This document shows, in pieces, positions 1 to 7,957 of a stretch of DNA of 10,569 nucleotides (its first letter is position 1; each line of letters opens with the position of its first letter). Where the stretch lies: positions 1 to 10,569 of the forward strand of contig JAFVZD010000076.1 of NCBI GenBank assembly GCA_017508345.1. Reading direction: 5' to 3'. The notes below the pieces were generated by a model. It did no database searches. It was not told where the DNA came from and saw nothing but the letters and a program-made list of their open reading frames with translations. This DNA is from Clostridia bacterium. GTDB taxonomy: Bacteria > Bacillota_A > Clostridia > Christensenellales > UBA1242. Both the position numbers and the translations under genes were made by a program.

Positions 1-49
1 AATATGTTATATTATTAATAAATATTGGGCGACAAAAAGTAGGTGAATT

Positions 50-1288
50 ATGACATTTGATGAAGCGTTGGAGATTGCTAAGATTAATCCGGAATTGGAT
101 AGTGCGGTAATGGCGAATATGCCAAGTGGGCTAAACAAATTGGAGCAGACTTTGTATGTGTATACAAAGATGTGTTCTATACTGAATTATGACCCGCAGT
201 TTTGGGCATCTAATCTGGATGAGGGACCTAGGGGGCCATATCACCAAGATATTAATAATATTGAGAAAGTGAATGCGAATAATCCTGATGTAGTATGTTA
301 TTCTTTTAGCCTTATTTTTGGTAAATTTTTGGATAAACTTGGTGTGGATTATATATTCCGTGGTTATGATAATAGTATGCAGTATGGTAAGCATTCGGAT
401 ATAATAGTGTCAGTTTTGCCAGAAGATGCGGATTGTGAAATGCAAGATAATTTTGTGAACATTTATTTTGCGGGGTATACGGATATGAATAGTTATAAGG
501 TAAACGGAGTGGTGACACCGTATTTGGTTAAGCGTGACACCAATGGTGATGCGGTGGATAGTCATTTTGATGAGTACTTTATGAGTGTATGCGATAATAT
601 TATCAATCTAGTGAAAAGTGAGGAGGACGAAAAGAGGGCAAAAGAGGTGGAGCGTGTCTACAACGAGAGTAGAGTGGAGAAAATAGAGCGTATATATACA
701 GAGAATTTTGGTTTGAGTGCAAAACTAAATGAAAAAGAAAAACTAGATATAATGCTCAAGCAAATGGCAAGTGTAAAAATGGACAAATATAGTGCGTCAT
801 TTTATAGAAAAAAGATATTCAAAAACATTACTAGGGATATGGACACAGAGAAGGTATATACATTTAGCATATTGAGGGAAAGGACAAAAGAGAACAAGGA
901 CTTGTACAATATGATATCTATACTGAATGTTTGCGATGATAACGAGGATATTTATATAAAGTATTCTCACGATGATGAGATAAAATATTGTGATGCTAGC
1001 GAAATACAGGCGGGATTTGATACAGGTCAATATGATTATATTTTGGATGGAAATATGATGCCACCTAATTGTATTTTGCCTAGGATAAAGAGTAGGAGTG
1101 TGGATGAGAGATTTGGTGGATTACTCAAACGAATAAAGGTCACAGATAAATCTATTGGGGAGTATATGATACACGCAAAGACTCAGGCTAATAAGTACCC
1201 ACCTTATCCGCAATTGAATGTCTACAAGATGCTGAATAACCGAATGAATGAAGCAAGTGCGAGTAGTATTAAGGGTGTAGCCAAATAA
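50..1288 (+). CDS. putative transglutaminase-like cysteine peptidase-fold protein, cytosolic
   Basis: A 412-residue protein with no signal peptide or membrane segment, so probably cytosolic. An N-terminal helical part (about 1-75, with the family-like stretch LYVYTKMCSILNYDP) leads into VVCYSFSLIFGKFLDKLGV (about 81-99). This carries Cys83 at the start of a helix, followed by a YGKHSDIIV strand with His115. This Cys-helix-His order is that of transglutaminase/papain-like folds, and I recall similar uncharacterised Firmicutes proteins with a Cys then Gly-His layout. The third catalytic residue is not obvious; Asp128 or Asp144 are candidates. Residues about 188-215 are highly charged and probably coiled-coil. 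The C-terminal half (about 225-412) is unrecognised. The start has an AGGTG ribosome site at 41-45. The next gene follows after 11 bp. Whether it is a peptidase, a transglutaminase or an inactive relative is not shown; the fold assignment is an inference. Confidence 0.6.
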   Translation: MTFDEALEIAKINPELDSAVMANMPSGLNKLEQTLYVYTKMCSILNYDPQFWASNLDEGPRGPYHQDINNIEKVNANNPDVVCYSFSLIFGKFLDKLGVDYIFRGYDNSMQYGKHSDIIVSVLPEDADCEMQDNFVNIYFAGYTDMNSYKVNGVVTPYLVKRDTNGDAVDSHFDEYFMSVCDNIINLVKSEEDEKRAKEVERVYNESRVEKIERIYTENFGLSAKLNEKEKLDIMLKQMASVKMDKYSASFYRKKIFKNITRDMDTEKVYTFSILRERTKENKDLYNMISILNVCDDNEDIYIKYSHDDEIKYCDASEIQAGFDTGQYDYILDGNMMPPNCILPRIKSRSVDERFGGLLKRIKVTDKSIGEYMIHAKTQANKYPPYPQLNVYKMLNNRMNEASASSIKGVAK

Positions 1289-1299
1289 GGAGGTAGGTT

Positions 1300-1524
1300 A
1301 TGCAAAATAAATTGTGCGAAGTGTGTGATAAATTATTAAAAAATACAGAAAAAATGGACAAAAAATCCATTGAAAAATATAAATTAATAAAAGAAATTTT
1401 GAGTGTGACGGATTGTTTTATGCAAATGAGCGTAGATGTTGCGATGTCTATTCTCTATGATTTGGGATATACCAAAGATGAGGCTAAAAAAATATATGTC
1501 AAATTAACCGAATTTAAATACTAG
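1300..1524 (+). CDS. hypothetical 74-aa protein, operon partner of the Cys-His protein
   Basis: A small, lysine-rich, probably all-helical cytosolic protein that I do not recognise. It has a CEVC pair near the N terminus (Cys6, Cys9) and one further Cys in the middle, too few for a confident zinc site. The second half (VDVAMSILYDLGYTKDEAKKIYVKL) reads as two amphipathic helices with a turn. A perfect AGGAGGT ribosome site (1288-1294) lies 5 bp before the ATG and overlaps the end of the upstream stop codon. Only 11 bp separate the genes, so it is almost certainly co-transcribed with the upstream gene and strongly translated. Its codon use looks more AT-rich (TTA leucines) than its partner's. 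It could be an accessory, inhibitor or adaptor of the upstream protein, but nothing in the sequence fixes this. Confidence 0.75.
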   Translation: MQNKLCEVCDKLLKNTEKMDKKSIEKYKLIKEILSVTDCFMQMSVDVAMSILYDLGYTKDEAKKIYVKLTEFKY

Positions 1525-1574
1525 TGTGATTTTTTTTGCGATAAATTGGGTACAGAGTAGAATAAAAGAAGAAC

Positions 1575-1609
1575 AAAAAAGTATATTGTGTGTAGCAATA
1601 TACTTTTTT
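1575..1609. terminator. bidirectional intrinsic terminator between convergent genes
   Basis: A perfect 14-bp inverted repeat: AAAAAAGTATATTG (1575-1588), a 7-nt loop, then CAATATACTTTTTT (1596-1609). The A-run and T-run are symmetrical, so it can terminate the + operon (50-1524) and the - strand regulator alike. The regulator's stop codon (1608-1610) overlaps the distal edge of the stem. Confidence 0.85.
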
Positions 1610-1847
1610 AGTAGTCGTAAGTAATATTTTTGAATAATTCATCATCAAAAAAATCATAAAGGGATATATTTAGGCCTTCGCAAATATTCTGGATAGTGGC
1701 AATCCCGGGGTTTTTGCTTTTCCCATAAAAAATACTAGTAATAGTGCTGGGTTCTACACCGGATAAAGTACCCAGTTTGTTGGGGGTAATATTGTTTTGT
1801 TTACACAAATTCAAGATGCGTTGAGTGATTGCCTCAGTTAATTTCAT
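1608..1847 (-). CDS. XRE/Cro-C1 family small HTH transcriptional regulator
   Basis: A 79-residue protein made almost entirely of one XRE-type DNA-binding domain. Residues about 5-62 give the five-helix pattern: ITQRILNLCKQNN, then the helix-turn-helix NKLGTLSGVEPSTITSIFYG (about 24-42), then NPGIATIQNICEGLNISLYDFF. The stretch ending in ISLYDFFDDELF is typical of the very common single-domain XRE regulators of Firmicutes. The start at 1847 is preferred over the ATG at 1862 because GAGGA lies 8 bp upstream. It probably binds DNA as a dimer, but the target is unknown; its own promoter or the neighbouring surface genes are possible. It is convergent with the 50-1524 operon and lies 78 bp downstream of the lipoprotein gene on the same strand, so some read-through expression is possible. 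Confidence 0.9.
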   Translation of the reverse strand: MKLTEAITQRILNLCKQNNITPNKLGTLSGVEPSTITSIFYGKSKNPGIATIQNICEGLNISLYDFFDDELFKNITYDY

Positions 1848-1855
1848 TAAATATA

Positions 1856-1860
1856 TCCTC
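1856..1860 (-). promoter_or_regulatory. ribosome binding site fixing the XRE regulator start
   Basis: On the minus strand GAGGA lies 8 nt before the ATG at 1847. The alternative ATG at 1862 has no purine-rich site upstream, so the shorter 79-aa form is chosen. Confidence 0.7.
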
Positions 1861-1883
1861 ATATTATTTTTTAAAATTGTAGT

Positions 1884-1889
1884 ATTATA
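1884..1889 (-). promoter_or_regulatory. possible -10 box (TATAAT) for the XRE regulator
   Basis: A consensus TATAAT on the minus strand lies about 37 bp before the start codon, but there is no recognisable -35 hexamer 16-18 bp upstream. Either the promoter is weak or activator-dependent, or the gene relies on read-through from the lipoprotein gene. Confidence 0.35.
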
Positions 1890-1925
1890 TGACCAATTAT
1901 TATTAAGTTTGGGAACTCATATGGG

Positions 1926-3446
1926 TTAGGATTGTTGGATATTCATATACAGGGTTTGGGTGGCGGGGAGGATGTAGTTGGCGGAGAAGTTTTTGTCTAC
2001 AAAGTGGTAGGTAATGTGTACTCGATATAAGCCAATATTGGTAGGTGCGGCGCTACTGTATATTGGGGTAGAGGCGGAGGCTAGTGCGTATTCTACGGAG
2101 TAGTACAATTTGACATCTAGGCCGTCTACATAAAAGGTTTTGGCTTTTCCGTCATATGTGTAATTTATGGTGTCATTGGTGTTGACAGGGGACTCTAGCT
2201 GTATTTTGTCGATTGTGAATTGTCGGGTAAGGTGGATGGTTTGGTAATTTGGACCCGCACTGATTGTGAATGTGACTTTGTAACTGCCTGCATTGGTAGG
2301 AGGGAGGGAATTGTGCTGGGTAGAGTCCTTGATATATATGACATTTGACACAGTGAGTGTGTCTTTTAGAGCCTGACTAGGTGTCACCATTATGCTGTAA
2401 GTTTCGCCATTGTAATAAAATCTAGTACCTGTACTGATTACATAGAGGCTACTATTGTTGGATAGGTAAATATTGTAGTCTGTACCCTCTACCAATGTGT
2501 GTTGATGAACGGTAAATGTCTGCATGTTGGAGTATTCTAGGATATTTTGATTACCCGGATAATATGCACGGATGTCATAAGTGCCGGCATCTAGGGCGAT
2601 GGTGCGTGCGTTGGAATGGGCTGGAATGTTATTCCAAGTAGTACTACCATGAATGCGGTATTGGTACACTAGGTCTTGTAGTAAACTTTGTGGCAGAGGT
2701 GCGGTACTGTATTGGTCGCCTGTAGGTGTAGTATTTAGCCAACAACGAGAAAAATCTATGACATCTCCGTATTTGTATTCTGAATATGCAGAAAAGTTGA
2801 AGTCTAGGCGGTTATTATTTAGGCAAAATCTATCTAGTGTAGCTGGTAAGATTTTGTAACTACAGATGATTGCCTGCTCATTCTCTACATTCATATCTTG
2901 GTAAGTATTGCCTCCCTGGATGCTGATACGAGCGGTGTATTCGCCTGCGTTGGTTGGGGCGGTGGTGGAGTATGCTATATCTGGTAAGTGGCTTAGTTTG
3001 TATTCAATGGTGTAGGTACTGTCTTGGGCTAAGGTAATAGTATTTAGTGAACGCAGATTAATTGGGTTAGGATTACCATTATATATAGCGTCTGGAATAC
3101 TAAAATTAGGGTCTACAATTATATTCTTTTTTAGCACGGTAACATTAATTGTAGTAATTTTTTCGCTAAATACTAGGTGTATAGTGGTGAGCCCGGAGTA
3201 ATTGAGCTGATAAATGTCTGGGGTAGCCACACTTAGCGGGAGCTGTGCGGTGTCACCATTCTCGTATTCTACTAGCAAAGTACCACCGGACAAGTCTAGG
3301 TGGTCATTCACCATGTATGTGGTCTTTGTAGGATTCTGAATTACACTGATTTGTTGGACAGCGGAAGGTGTATTACAACCGCTGAGTCCAAATGTACCCA
3401 ATATGAGTAGCATAACGGATAGCATACTGAACCAAAATTTTTTCAT
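1926..3446 (-). CDS. surface lipoprotein with bacterial Ig-like (Big_3 / MBG-type) domains
   Basis: A 506-residue exported lipoprotein. The N terminus MKKFWFSMLSVMLLILGTFG leads to the lipobox LSGC (Cys24), so it is expected to be lipid-anchored on the outer face of the membrane. Residues about 33-104 match the Big_3 Ig-like pattern (TYMVNDHLDLSGGTLLVEYENGD...). They are followed by repeats of the MBG type found in Gram-positive surface proteins: about 119-200 (TTAPTNAGEYTARISIQGGN), 340-413 (PPTNAGSYKVTFTISAGPNY) and 427-503 (AAPTNIGLYRVHITYHF). Each carries a YNG/YDG strand and an APTN-G-Y strand. Residues 205-320 look like a more diverged copy. No catalytic domain is visible; a structural or adhesive role is inferred from the repeats. 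The ATG has an AGAGGT ribosome site close upstream and a strong promoter. It is divergent from the giant surface protein gene. Confidence 0.85.
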   Translation of the reverse strand: MKKFWFSMLSVMLLILGTFGLSGCNTPSAVQQISVIQNPTKTTYMVNDHLDLSGGTLLVEYENGDTAQLPLSVATPDIYQLNYSGLTTIHLVFSEKITTINVTVLKKNIIVDPNFSIPDAIYNGNPNPINLRSLNTITLAQDSTYTIEYKLSHLPDIAYSTTAPTNAGEYTARISIQGGNTYQDMNVENEQAIICSYKILPATLDRFCLNNNRLDFNFSAYSEYKYGDVIDFSRCWLNTTPTGDQYSTAPLPQSLLQDLVYQYRIHGSTTWNNIPAHSNARTIALDAGTYDIRAYYPGNQNILEYSNMQTFTVHQHTLVEGTDYNIYLSNNSSLYVISTGTRFYYNGETYSIMVTPSQALKDTLTVSNVIYIKDSTQHNSLPPTNAGSYKVTFTISAGPNYQTIHLTRQFTIDKIQLESPVNTNDTINYTYDGKAKTFYVDGLDVKLYYSVEYALASASTPIYSSAAPTNIGLYRVHITYHFVDKNFSANYILPATQTLYMNIQQS

Positions 3447-3474
3447 TAAATACCTCTATTTTTTTGTTTATAAA

Positions 3475-3504
3475 ATGGTAACATATTTTGAATAATTTTG
3501 TCAA
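3475..3504 (-). promoter_or_regulatory. sigma-A-type promoter of the lipoprotein gene
   Basis: Reading the minus strand, a perfect TTGACA (3499-3504), an 18-bp spacer and TACCAT (3475-3480), with TG one base before the -10 (extended -10). It lies about 30 bp upstream of the start codon at 3446. Confidence 0.7.
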
Positions 3505-3658
3505 ATAAATATTAGGAATATTACATTTTTTTTATTATGTGTCAAAATGAATAAAAAATAATTAAAATTACGCAAAAATAATGCAGATTATGGATGTGAT
3601 GTAATTTATTTTGGCGAATACGAGTTTGAGAATTTGGTGTAAATATGTAGTTATATCC

Positions 3659-3728
3659 AAAAAAAACAAAAAAAATAATAAAAATTTGAGAAAAAATATA
3701 TTAAAATGTTTGTAAAAATTATAAAAAA
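3659..3728. promoter_or_regulatory. helically phased A-tracts (predicted curved DNA / UP element)
   Basis: Seven A-tracts of 4-8 bases are centred near 3662, 3671, 3682, 3693, 3704, 3716 and 3725, a mean spacing of about 10.5 bp. That is the DNA helical repeat, so the bends should add in one direction. The run enters the promoter of the 1353-aa surface protein, where A-rich DNA can also contact the RNA polymerase alpha C-terminal domain. Curvature is predicted from the pattern, not measured. Confidence 0.55.
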
Positions 3729-3738
3729 TTGGTACAAT
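3710..3738 (+). promoter_or_regulatory. sigma-A-type promoter of the giant surface protein gene
   Basis: TTGTAA (3710-3715), a 17-bp spacer and TACAAT (3733-3738), giving a leader of roughly 45-50 nt before the ATG at 3794, which has a GAGG ribosome site at 3783-3786. Confidence 0.65.
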
Positions 3739-3793
3739 ATATAGTAATAATATTTTTTGCGTTAAGAATCAAAATAAATAAAGAGGTAAGTTT

Positions 3794-6700
3794 ATGCAAA
3801 AGAGTAGTAAGTTGTGGAGTATTGTATGTAGTGTAGCCATTGTACTGATGTGTGTGGCTATGTGTGCAGTGGCACCAGTCAAAACACATACTACGGATAG
3901 TACGATATCTATGGATAATTGGATGAACTATGCGAGTGGTATATTGAGTGGTAGTGGTACAGTGAATGACCCATATCTAGTGGGAAGTGCTACGGATTTG
4001 GCCACTATGGCTGATATGGTCCAGAGTGGTTATGCTAATGCACATTACCAGCAGACTAAAGATATTAGTTTGCGTGGCAAGAATTGGACTCCTATAACCT
4101 TTGATAATAGTTATACTGGCTTTGTGTATGATGGTAATGACAAGACTATTAGTGATATGACGATATCTGTGGCATTGGCTACTGTGCAGTCAAATACCAA
4201 TTTTGGTATGTTTGCAGAGAATTATGGTACTGTGCAAAACTTGACATTATTTAGCCCAAATGTAATTGTGGAATACGATGAAAATATAGTGGATGTATAT
4301 GTAGGTGCTGTGGCGGGTATAAACTATGGTACTATTGAGAAAGTAACATTGACAGATAATGGACCTAATAATATACAGGGTATCCACGCTGGTGGAATAG
4401 CAGGTTTTAATGCTGTTAGTGGTTTGATTAGTCAGTGTAATTCGAATATTGCTCATGTCAAAGGCGAGATTGCTGGTGGAATAGTGGCTAGCAACAATGG
4501 TAGAGTAGAATACTGTAAGGTAAGTAATTTTAGTTATGTATACGGAGAGATATATGCTGGTGGAATAGCGGGACAACATAGTGCTACTGATGTGAGTGAT
4601 GACCAAATTTATCAATGTGCAGTGTACAATTACAATACAACTGGTCTTATGACTATTTCTGGTGGAGGGACAAGTAGTGTGGGTGGTATTGTAGGAGAAA
4701 ATTACTCTGGCAGTGTTATTGACCGTTGTATGGTGTATAGGGTAAATGTGGGTACGGAGATTACCTTTGGCACAGGTGGAACGATTTGGGACATAGGAAT
4801 AGGTGATGATGGCTATGCGGATGCATCTGGATATTATTGTGGTGGTATAGCGGGTACCAATTCTGGTGTAATAAAGAATGTATATGCACAGGCGAATGAT
4901 TATGAGAAAACTAGTGTGGTTGGCTCACAGGCGGGTGGACTAATTGGACGAAATGCCAATACTGGTACACTTGAGAATAGTTGGGCTGTGCAAAGAGTAT
5001 TTGGAGTGGATGATACCAGTATGGTGGGTAACATCATAGGTAAGAATGAGGCAACTAGCACGGATAATATTAGTAATGTTTATTATAGTACGGATGTGAG
5101 TGCATACGAATTTGATATTGGCAATAGTGGTTATAGGGCAGGTATAGGCGCAGTAGGAGAGGGCGAAGATGCTGGAATTACCGGAAAGATTAGTGCGGAT
5201 TTGGTGTACAAAGAAAATCAAATGATAATGGATACATCGGAGGGTGCTTGGGTAGGCAAGAAAGTACAAAATACTAGAGGGGCATATATTTATCCAAGTT
5301 TAAATTTTGACAAATTTAGTTATGCAGATTATGGACAAGATATTACTGACGGCCTTTTACCATTGCCTATAGAGCATATTTATACCACTCAATTTGAATT
5401 GGGTACTCAGGAGAGTGATATTGACGAATTAGAATTAATCCAGATTGTAGGTGGTGTGGATTTGAGTGCTTACAATTACACTAATGTGATTAGCCACTAC
5501 ATAGTGATGCCTACTGATATTATATTGAATAAGATGGGTGGTAATGCAAACAAGGTGGGAGAAATAGTATGGACATATACCGCGAATGGCAATACAATGA
5601 TTTATGACGATAGTGGTAAATTCGTTAGTACGGAATACAAGGCATATTACAAGAGTAGGACACTGAGCATTGAGTATTATTTTCGTATGGATAGCGAATC
5701 TGAGTATAGTCTGGTAACGGGCAAGATTGAGCAATTGAGAAAAGGTTATATATACCGCGCAGGTGGAACAGACCTAGATAGAGAATACACATTGGGTACA
5801 GAGATGGCTTTGCCTATGCTAAATTATAAACCTACGGACCCGGTAGGCTATGCTGTGATATGGCGACTGAATATTGAGGAAAGTAATACAATTTTTGAGA
5901 ATGATGTGGCTATCAATGGGAAAGAGATATATGGGTTAAGTACGGATTTGTTTACCGAGAGTGATACTATCAAGGCGTACGGAACACTTAGTTTTGCCAA
6001 GTACAAAATCAAATTGATGGCTACTGGTTATTTGGACACGGGTGTACGAGTAGATAATATAGCCGCTGGTAATGGTATTAATGTGGGTGGAACTGCTTAT
6101 ACGGAATTGGATTTGGATACTAGTGTGGAGTATGGGCAGGATTTTGATTTGAGCCAAAAGGATGCAAAAGATATAACTGTGAATGATTTGACCAAGGATG
6201 GTGTGGTTTACGCATTCAAAGGTTGGAGATTGGCGGGCAATAATCAAAAAGTACTAACCGCCCCTAGCGGAGTGGGACTGGATAAATGGGCATTTGGAAA
6301 AGGTTATGCAAATTCTAGTGGCCAAACAGATGACAGGATAGTATTCGACACAATCAATGGCGAGGTAGTGGTATACCTCTATGCGGTGTATACTACCAAG
6401 ACTAAGACTGTGCAATTTTATGGTGCGGAGACACAGACAGGAAATGACACTTATACAAAGTTGAGTGGACAGGACCAGAATGTAGATTTTAATACAAAGT
6501 TGGTAGCGTTACCTAGTAATGATAGTGTAAATATCAAGCCTACGGGAATGAAAGTAGGGTATTGGTTCTATTATGAGGTGGATGAGGACGGACAATTTGT
6601 ATTGGATGAAAACAAGCAAAAAATCAAGGTAAAATTTGATATCACAAAACCAATTATGCGAGATTTGAAACTGTACGCGTGGTATATGTACCAAGAATAC

Positions 6701-7855
6701 AAATTGAATTTTGACAAAAACAATGCGGATGCGGAATATACCTTTGATGTAAATGTTGATGCTGAGTATACTAGTGTGATTTCGTTAAAATTGGATGAAT
6801 TGTACCACAAGTACCTAGAGTCCGAGGACGGATATACAGATTGGTTGCCTACTATGGTGGGATATGTATGTAATGGTTGGTATTTGGATGCGGAATGCAC
6901 ACAGCCAATTATTGTGATACAGAGTAATGGTATGGTGGAATTGAATGAAACACAAACTATGCCAGAGAATGAGTTGACCTTGTACGCAGGTTGGCGAGCA
7001 AAGGAATTTTACCTATCACTAAAGGCTAATGGTGGTGCGGATGGAAATATTAATTCTGTATTAATCAAGTATGGCGAAAACATTATAGACAAACTGAATG
7101 GTTTGGCAAAATCTGACCTACCTACACACAAGAGCAAGGGACTAGTGGCATGGTCGTTCCAGCAAAACGCGGGTTATACTGATGGGCTAATGGGTACGGA
7201 CAAGTACATTTTGGCTAGTGGTAACGATGTAATGATTGATGGTACGCTAAAAGTAATTGGGCACAAAATGATTGATGTGGGTCCAGAGGGGACACTGATA
7301 CCTGTTTATGCGGTGTGGAGGACACATTGTAAGGTTACTTTTGATGCAGGTGGTGGTGAATTTGGTAATGTGAGCTGGGATACTGATAATAGCGACATAT
7401 ATTTGTGGGGTTGGGAAAAAGTGAAGGACGGAAAGGAGAACTTTAATCTCACTAGTTACACACCGAAATTAGAGGGGTACAAATTCTTGGGTTGGTACAT
7501 CGCGGATGAAAATAACGAAATCTCTGCTAGTAGTCTAAAATTCACTGAGGATATGGACATAGGTGGTAGAGAGAATTTGCGAATTTGTGCAAAGTGGGAT
7601 ATAGATCCTGATTATGAATATTCTGCTCCTAGCGGTACGCAATCTGTGGTGGTTACATTGATTTGTTTGGGGGCTGTAATCATTGCTTTGGTGCTATCTG
7701 TGGTATTGCACGCAAAGGGTAGGGATGGTTATGTTTCTCAAAAAGAATACCAGAGAGTGCAGACTGCAAGAGAGAGGCGTAATTATAATCCTCACGACAA
7801 AGATGCAGTAGAGCAAAGAGACAAAGAAATCAAAGAAAAACACAAAAATGATTAA
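3794..7855 (+). CDS. large membrane-anchored surface protein with GLUG-type beta-helix and Listeria-Bacteroides (Flg_new/InlB B) repeats
   Basis: A 1353-residue predicted surface protein. Residues 1-28 form a signal peptide with a hydrophobic core. Residues about 54-125 (GSGTVNDPYLVGSATDLATM, then a WTPI/GNDKTISDMTI segment) are the usual cap of GLUG-type beta-helix proteins. They are followed by GLUG-like turns (GGIAG, N-x-G-x-I) near 137, 170, 198, 227, 255, 297, 349 and 380. Residues about 460-790 are unrecognised. From about 790 to 1275 there are roughly five Flg_new-like repeats, marked by GW strands (FKGWRL about 807, CNGWYL about 1026, FLGWYI about 1231) and closing motifs such as LYAGW, VYAVW and ICAKW spaced near 100 residues apart. 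A single membrane segment (about 1284-1305) and a 48-residue charged tail end the protein. There is no LPXTG motif. A role in adhesion or surface structure is inferred from the repeats. Confidence 0.88.
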   Translation: MQKSSKLWSIVCSVAIVLMCVAMCAVAPVKTHTTDSTISMDNWMNYASGILSGSGTVNDPYLVGSATDLATMADMVQSGYANAHYQQTKDISLRGKNWTPITFDNSYTGFVYDGNDKTISDMTISVALATVQSNTNFGMFAENYGTVQNLTLFSPNVIVEYDENIVDVYVGAVAGINYGTIEKVTLTDNGPNNIQGIHAGGIAGFNAVSGLISQCNSNIAHVKGEIAGGIVASNNGRVEYCKVSNFSYVYGEIYAGGIAGQHSATDVSDDQIYQCAVYNYNTTGLMTISGGGTSSVGGIVGENYSGSVIDRCMVYRVNVGTEITFGTGGTIWDIGIGDDGYADASGYYCGGIAGTNSGVIKNVYAQANDYEKTSVVGSQAGGLIGRNANTGTLENSWAVQRVFGVDDTSMVGNIIGKNEATSTDNISNVYYSTDVSAYEFDIGNSGYRAGIGAVGEGEDAGITGKISADLVYKENQMIMDTSEGAWVGKKVQNTRGAYIYPSLNFDKFSYADYGQDITDGLLPLPIEHIYTTQFELGTQESDIDELELIQIVGGVDLSAYNYTNVISHYIVMPTDIILNKMGGNANKVGEIVWTYTANGNTMIYDDSGKFVSTEYKAYYKSRTLSIEYYFRMDSESEYSLVTGKIEQLRKGYIYRAGGTDLDREYTLGTEMALPMLNYKPTDPVGYAVIWRLNIEESNTIFENDVAINGKEIYGLSTDLFTESDTIKAYGTLSFAKYKIKLMATGYLDTGVRVDNIAAGNGINVGGTAYTELDLDTSVEYGQDFDLSQKDAKDITVNDLTKDGVVYAFKGWRLAGNNQKVLTAPSGVGLDKWAFGKGYANSSGQTDDRIVFDTINGEVVVYLYAVYTTKTKTVQFYGAETQTGNDTYTKLSGQDQNVDFNTKLVALPSNDSVNIKPTGMKVGYWFYYEVDEDGQFVLDENKQKIKVKFDITKPIMRDLKLYAWYMYQEYKLNFDKNNADAEYTFDVNVDAEYTSVISLKLDELYHKYLESEDGYTDWLPTMVGYVCNGWYLDAECTQPIIVIQSNGMVELNETQTMPENELTLYAGWRAKEFYLSLKANGGADGNINSVLIKYGENIIDKLNGLAKSDLPTHKSKGLVAWSFQQNAGYTDGLMGTDKYILASGNDVMIDGTLKVIGHKMIDVGPEGTLIPVYAVWRTHCKVTFDAGGGEFGNVSWDTDNSDIYLWGWEKVKDGKENFNLTSYTPKLEGYKFLGWYIADENNEISASSLKFTEDMDIGGRENLRICAKWDIDPDYEYSAPSGTQSVVVTLICLGAVIIALVLSVVLHAKGRDGYVSQKEYQRVQTARERRNYNPHDKDAVEQRDKEIKEKHKND

Positions 7856-7903
7856 AAAAATAGCGAAAAATCATAAAAAACATCAAAATTTACTAAAAAA
7901 TAG

Positions 7904-7949
7904 AAAAGAGAGCATAATGTTGTGGGAAACACTATGTTCTCTTTTTTTT
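7904..7949 (+). terminator. intrinsic terminator after the giant surface protein gene
   Basis: An 18-bp stem (7904-7921 with 7928-7945) with one A-C mismatch and one G-T wobble, a 6-nt loop, and a T-tract through 7949. It sits between convergent genes. The A-run on its other side is short and interrupted, so termination of the minus-strand gene is possible but weaker. Confidence 0.8.
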
Positions 7950-7957
7950 CTGTTGTT

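Larger units (their letters stand above)
3447..3793. other. 347-bp divergent intergenic region of the two surface-protein genes
   Basis: Very AT-rich, with no credible ORF or RNA gene. It holds the two divergent promoters (3475-3504, minus; 3710-3738, plus) and a phased A-tract run (3659-3728). The central part (about 3510-3655) shows nothing I can name. Confidence 0.7.

Noticed and set aside
27..43. GCGACAAAAAGTAGG-like sequence upstream of the first gene resembling the array unit at 9661
   Set aside because: A single short AT-rich match without the 10-bp phasing; easily due to chance.
1911..1927. Palindrome AACTCATATGGGTT near the end of the lipoprotein gene
   Set aside because: It is imperfect, has no loop or T-tract, and is not clearly placed as an operator or terminator.
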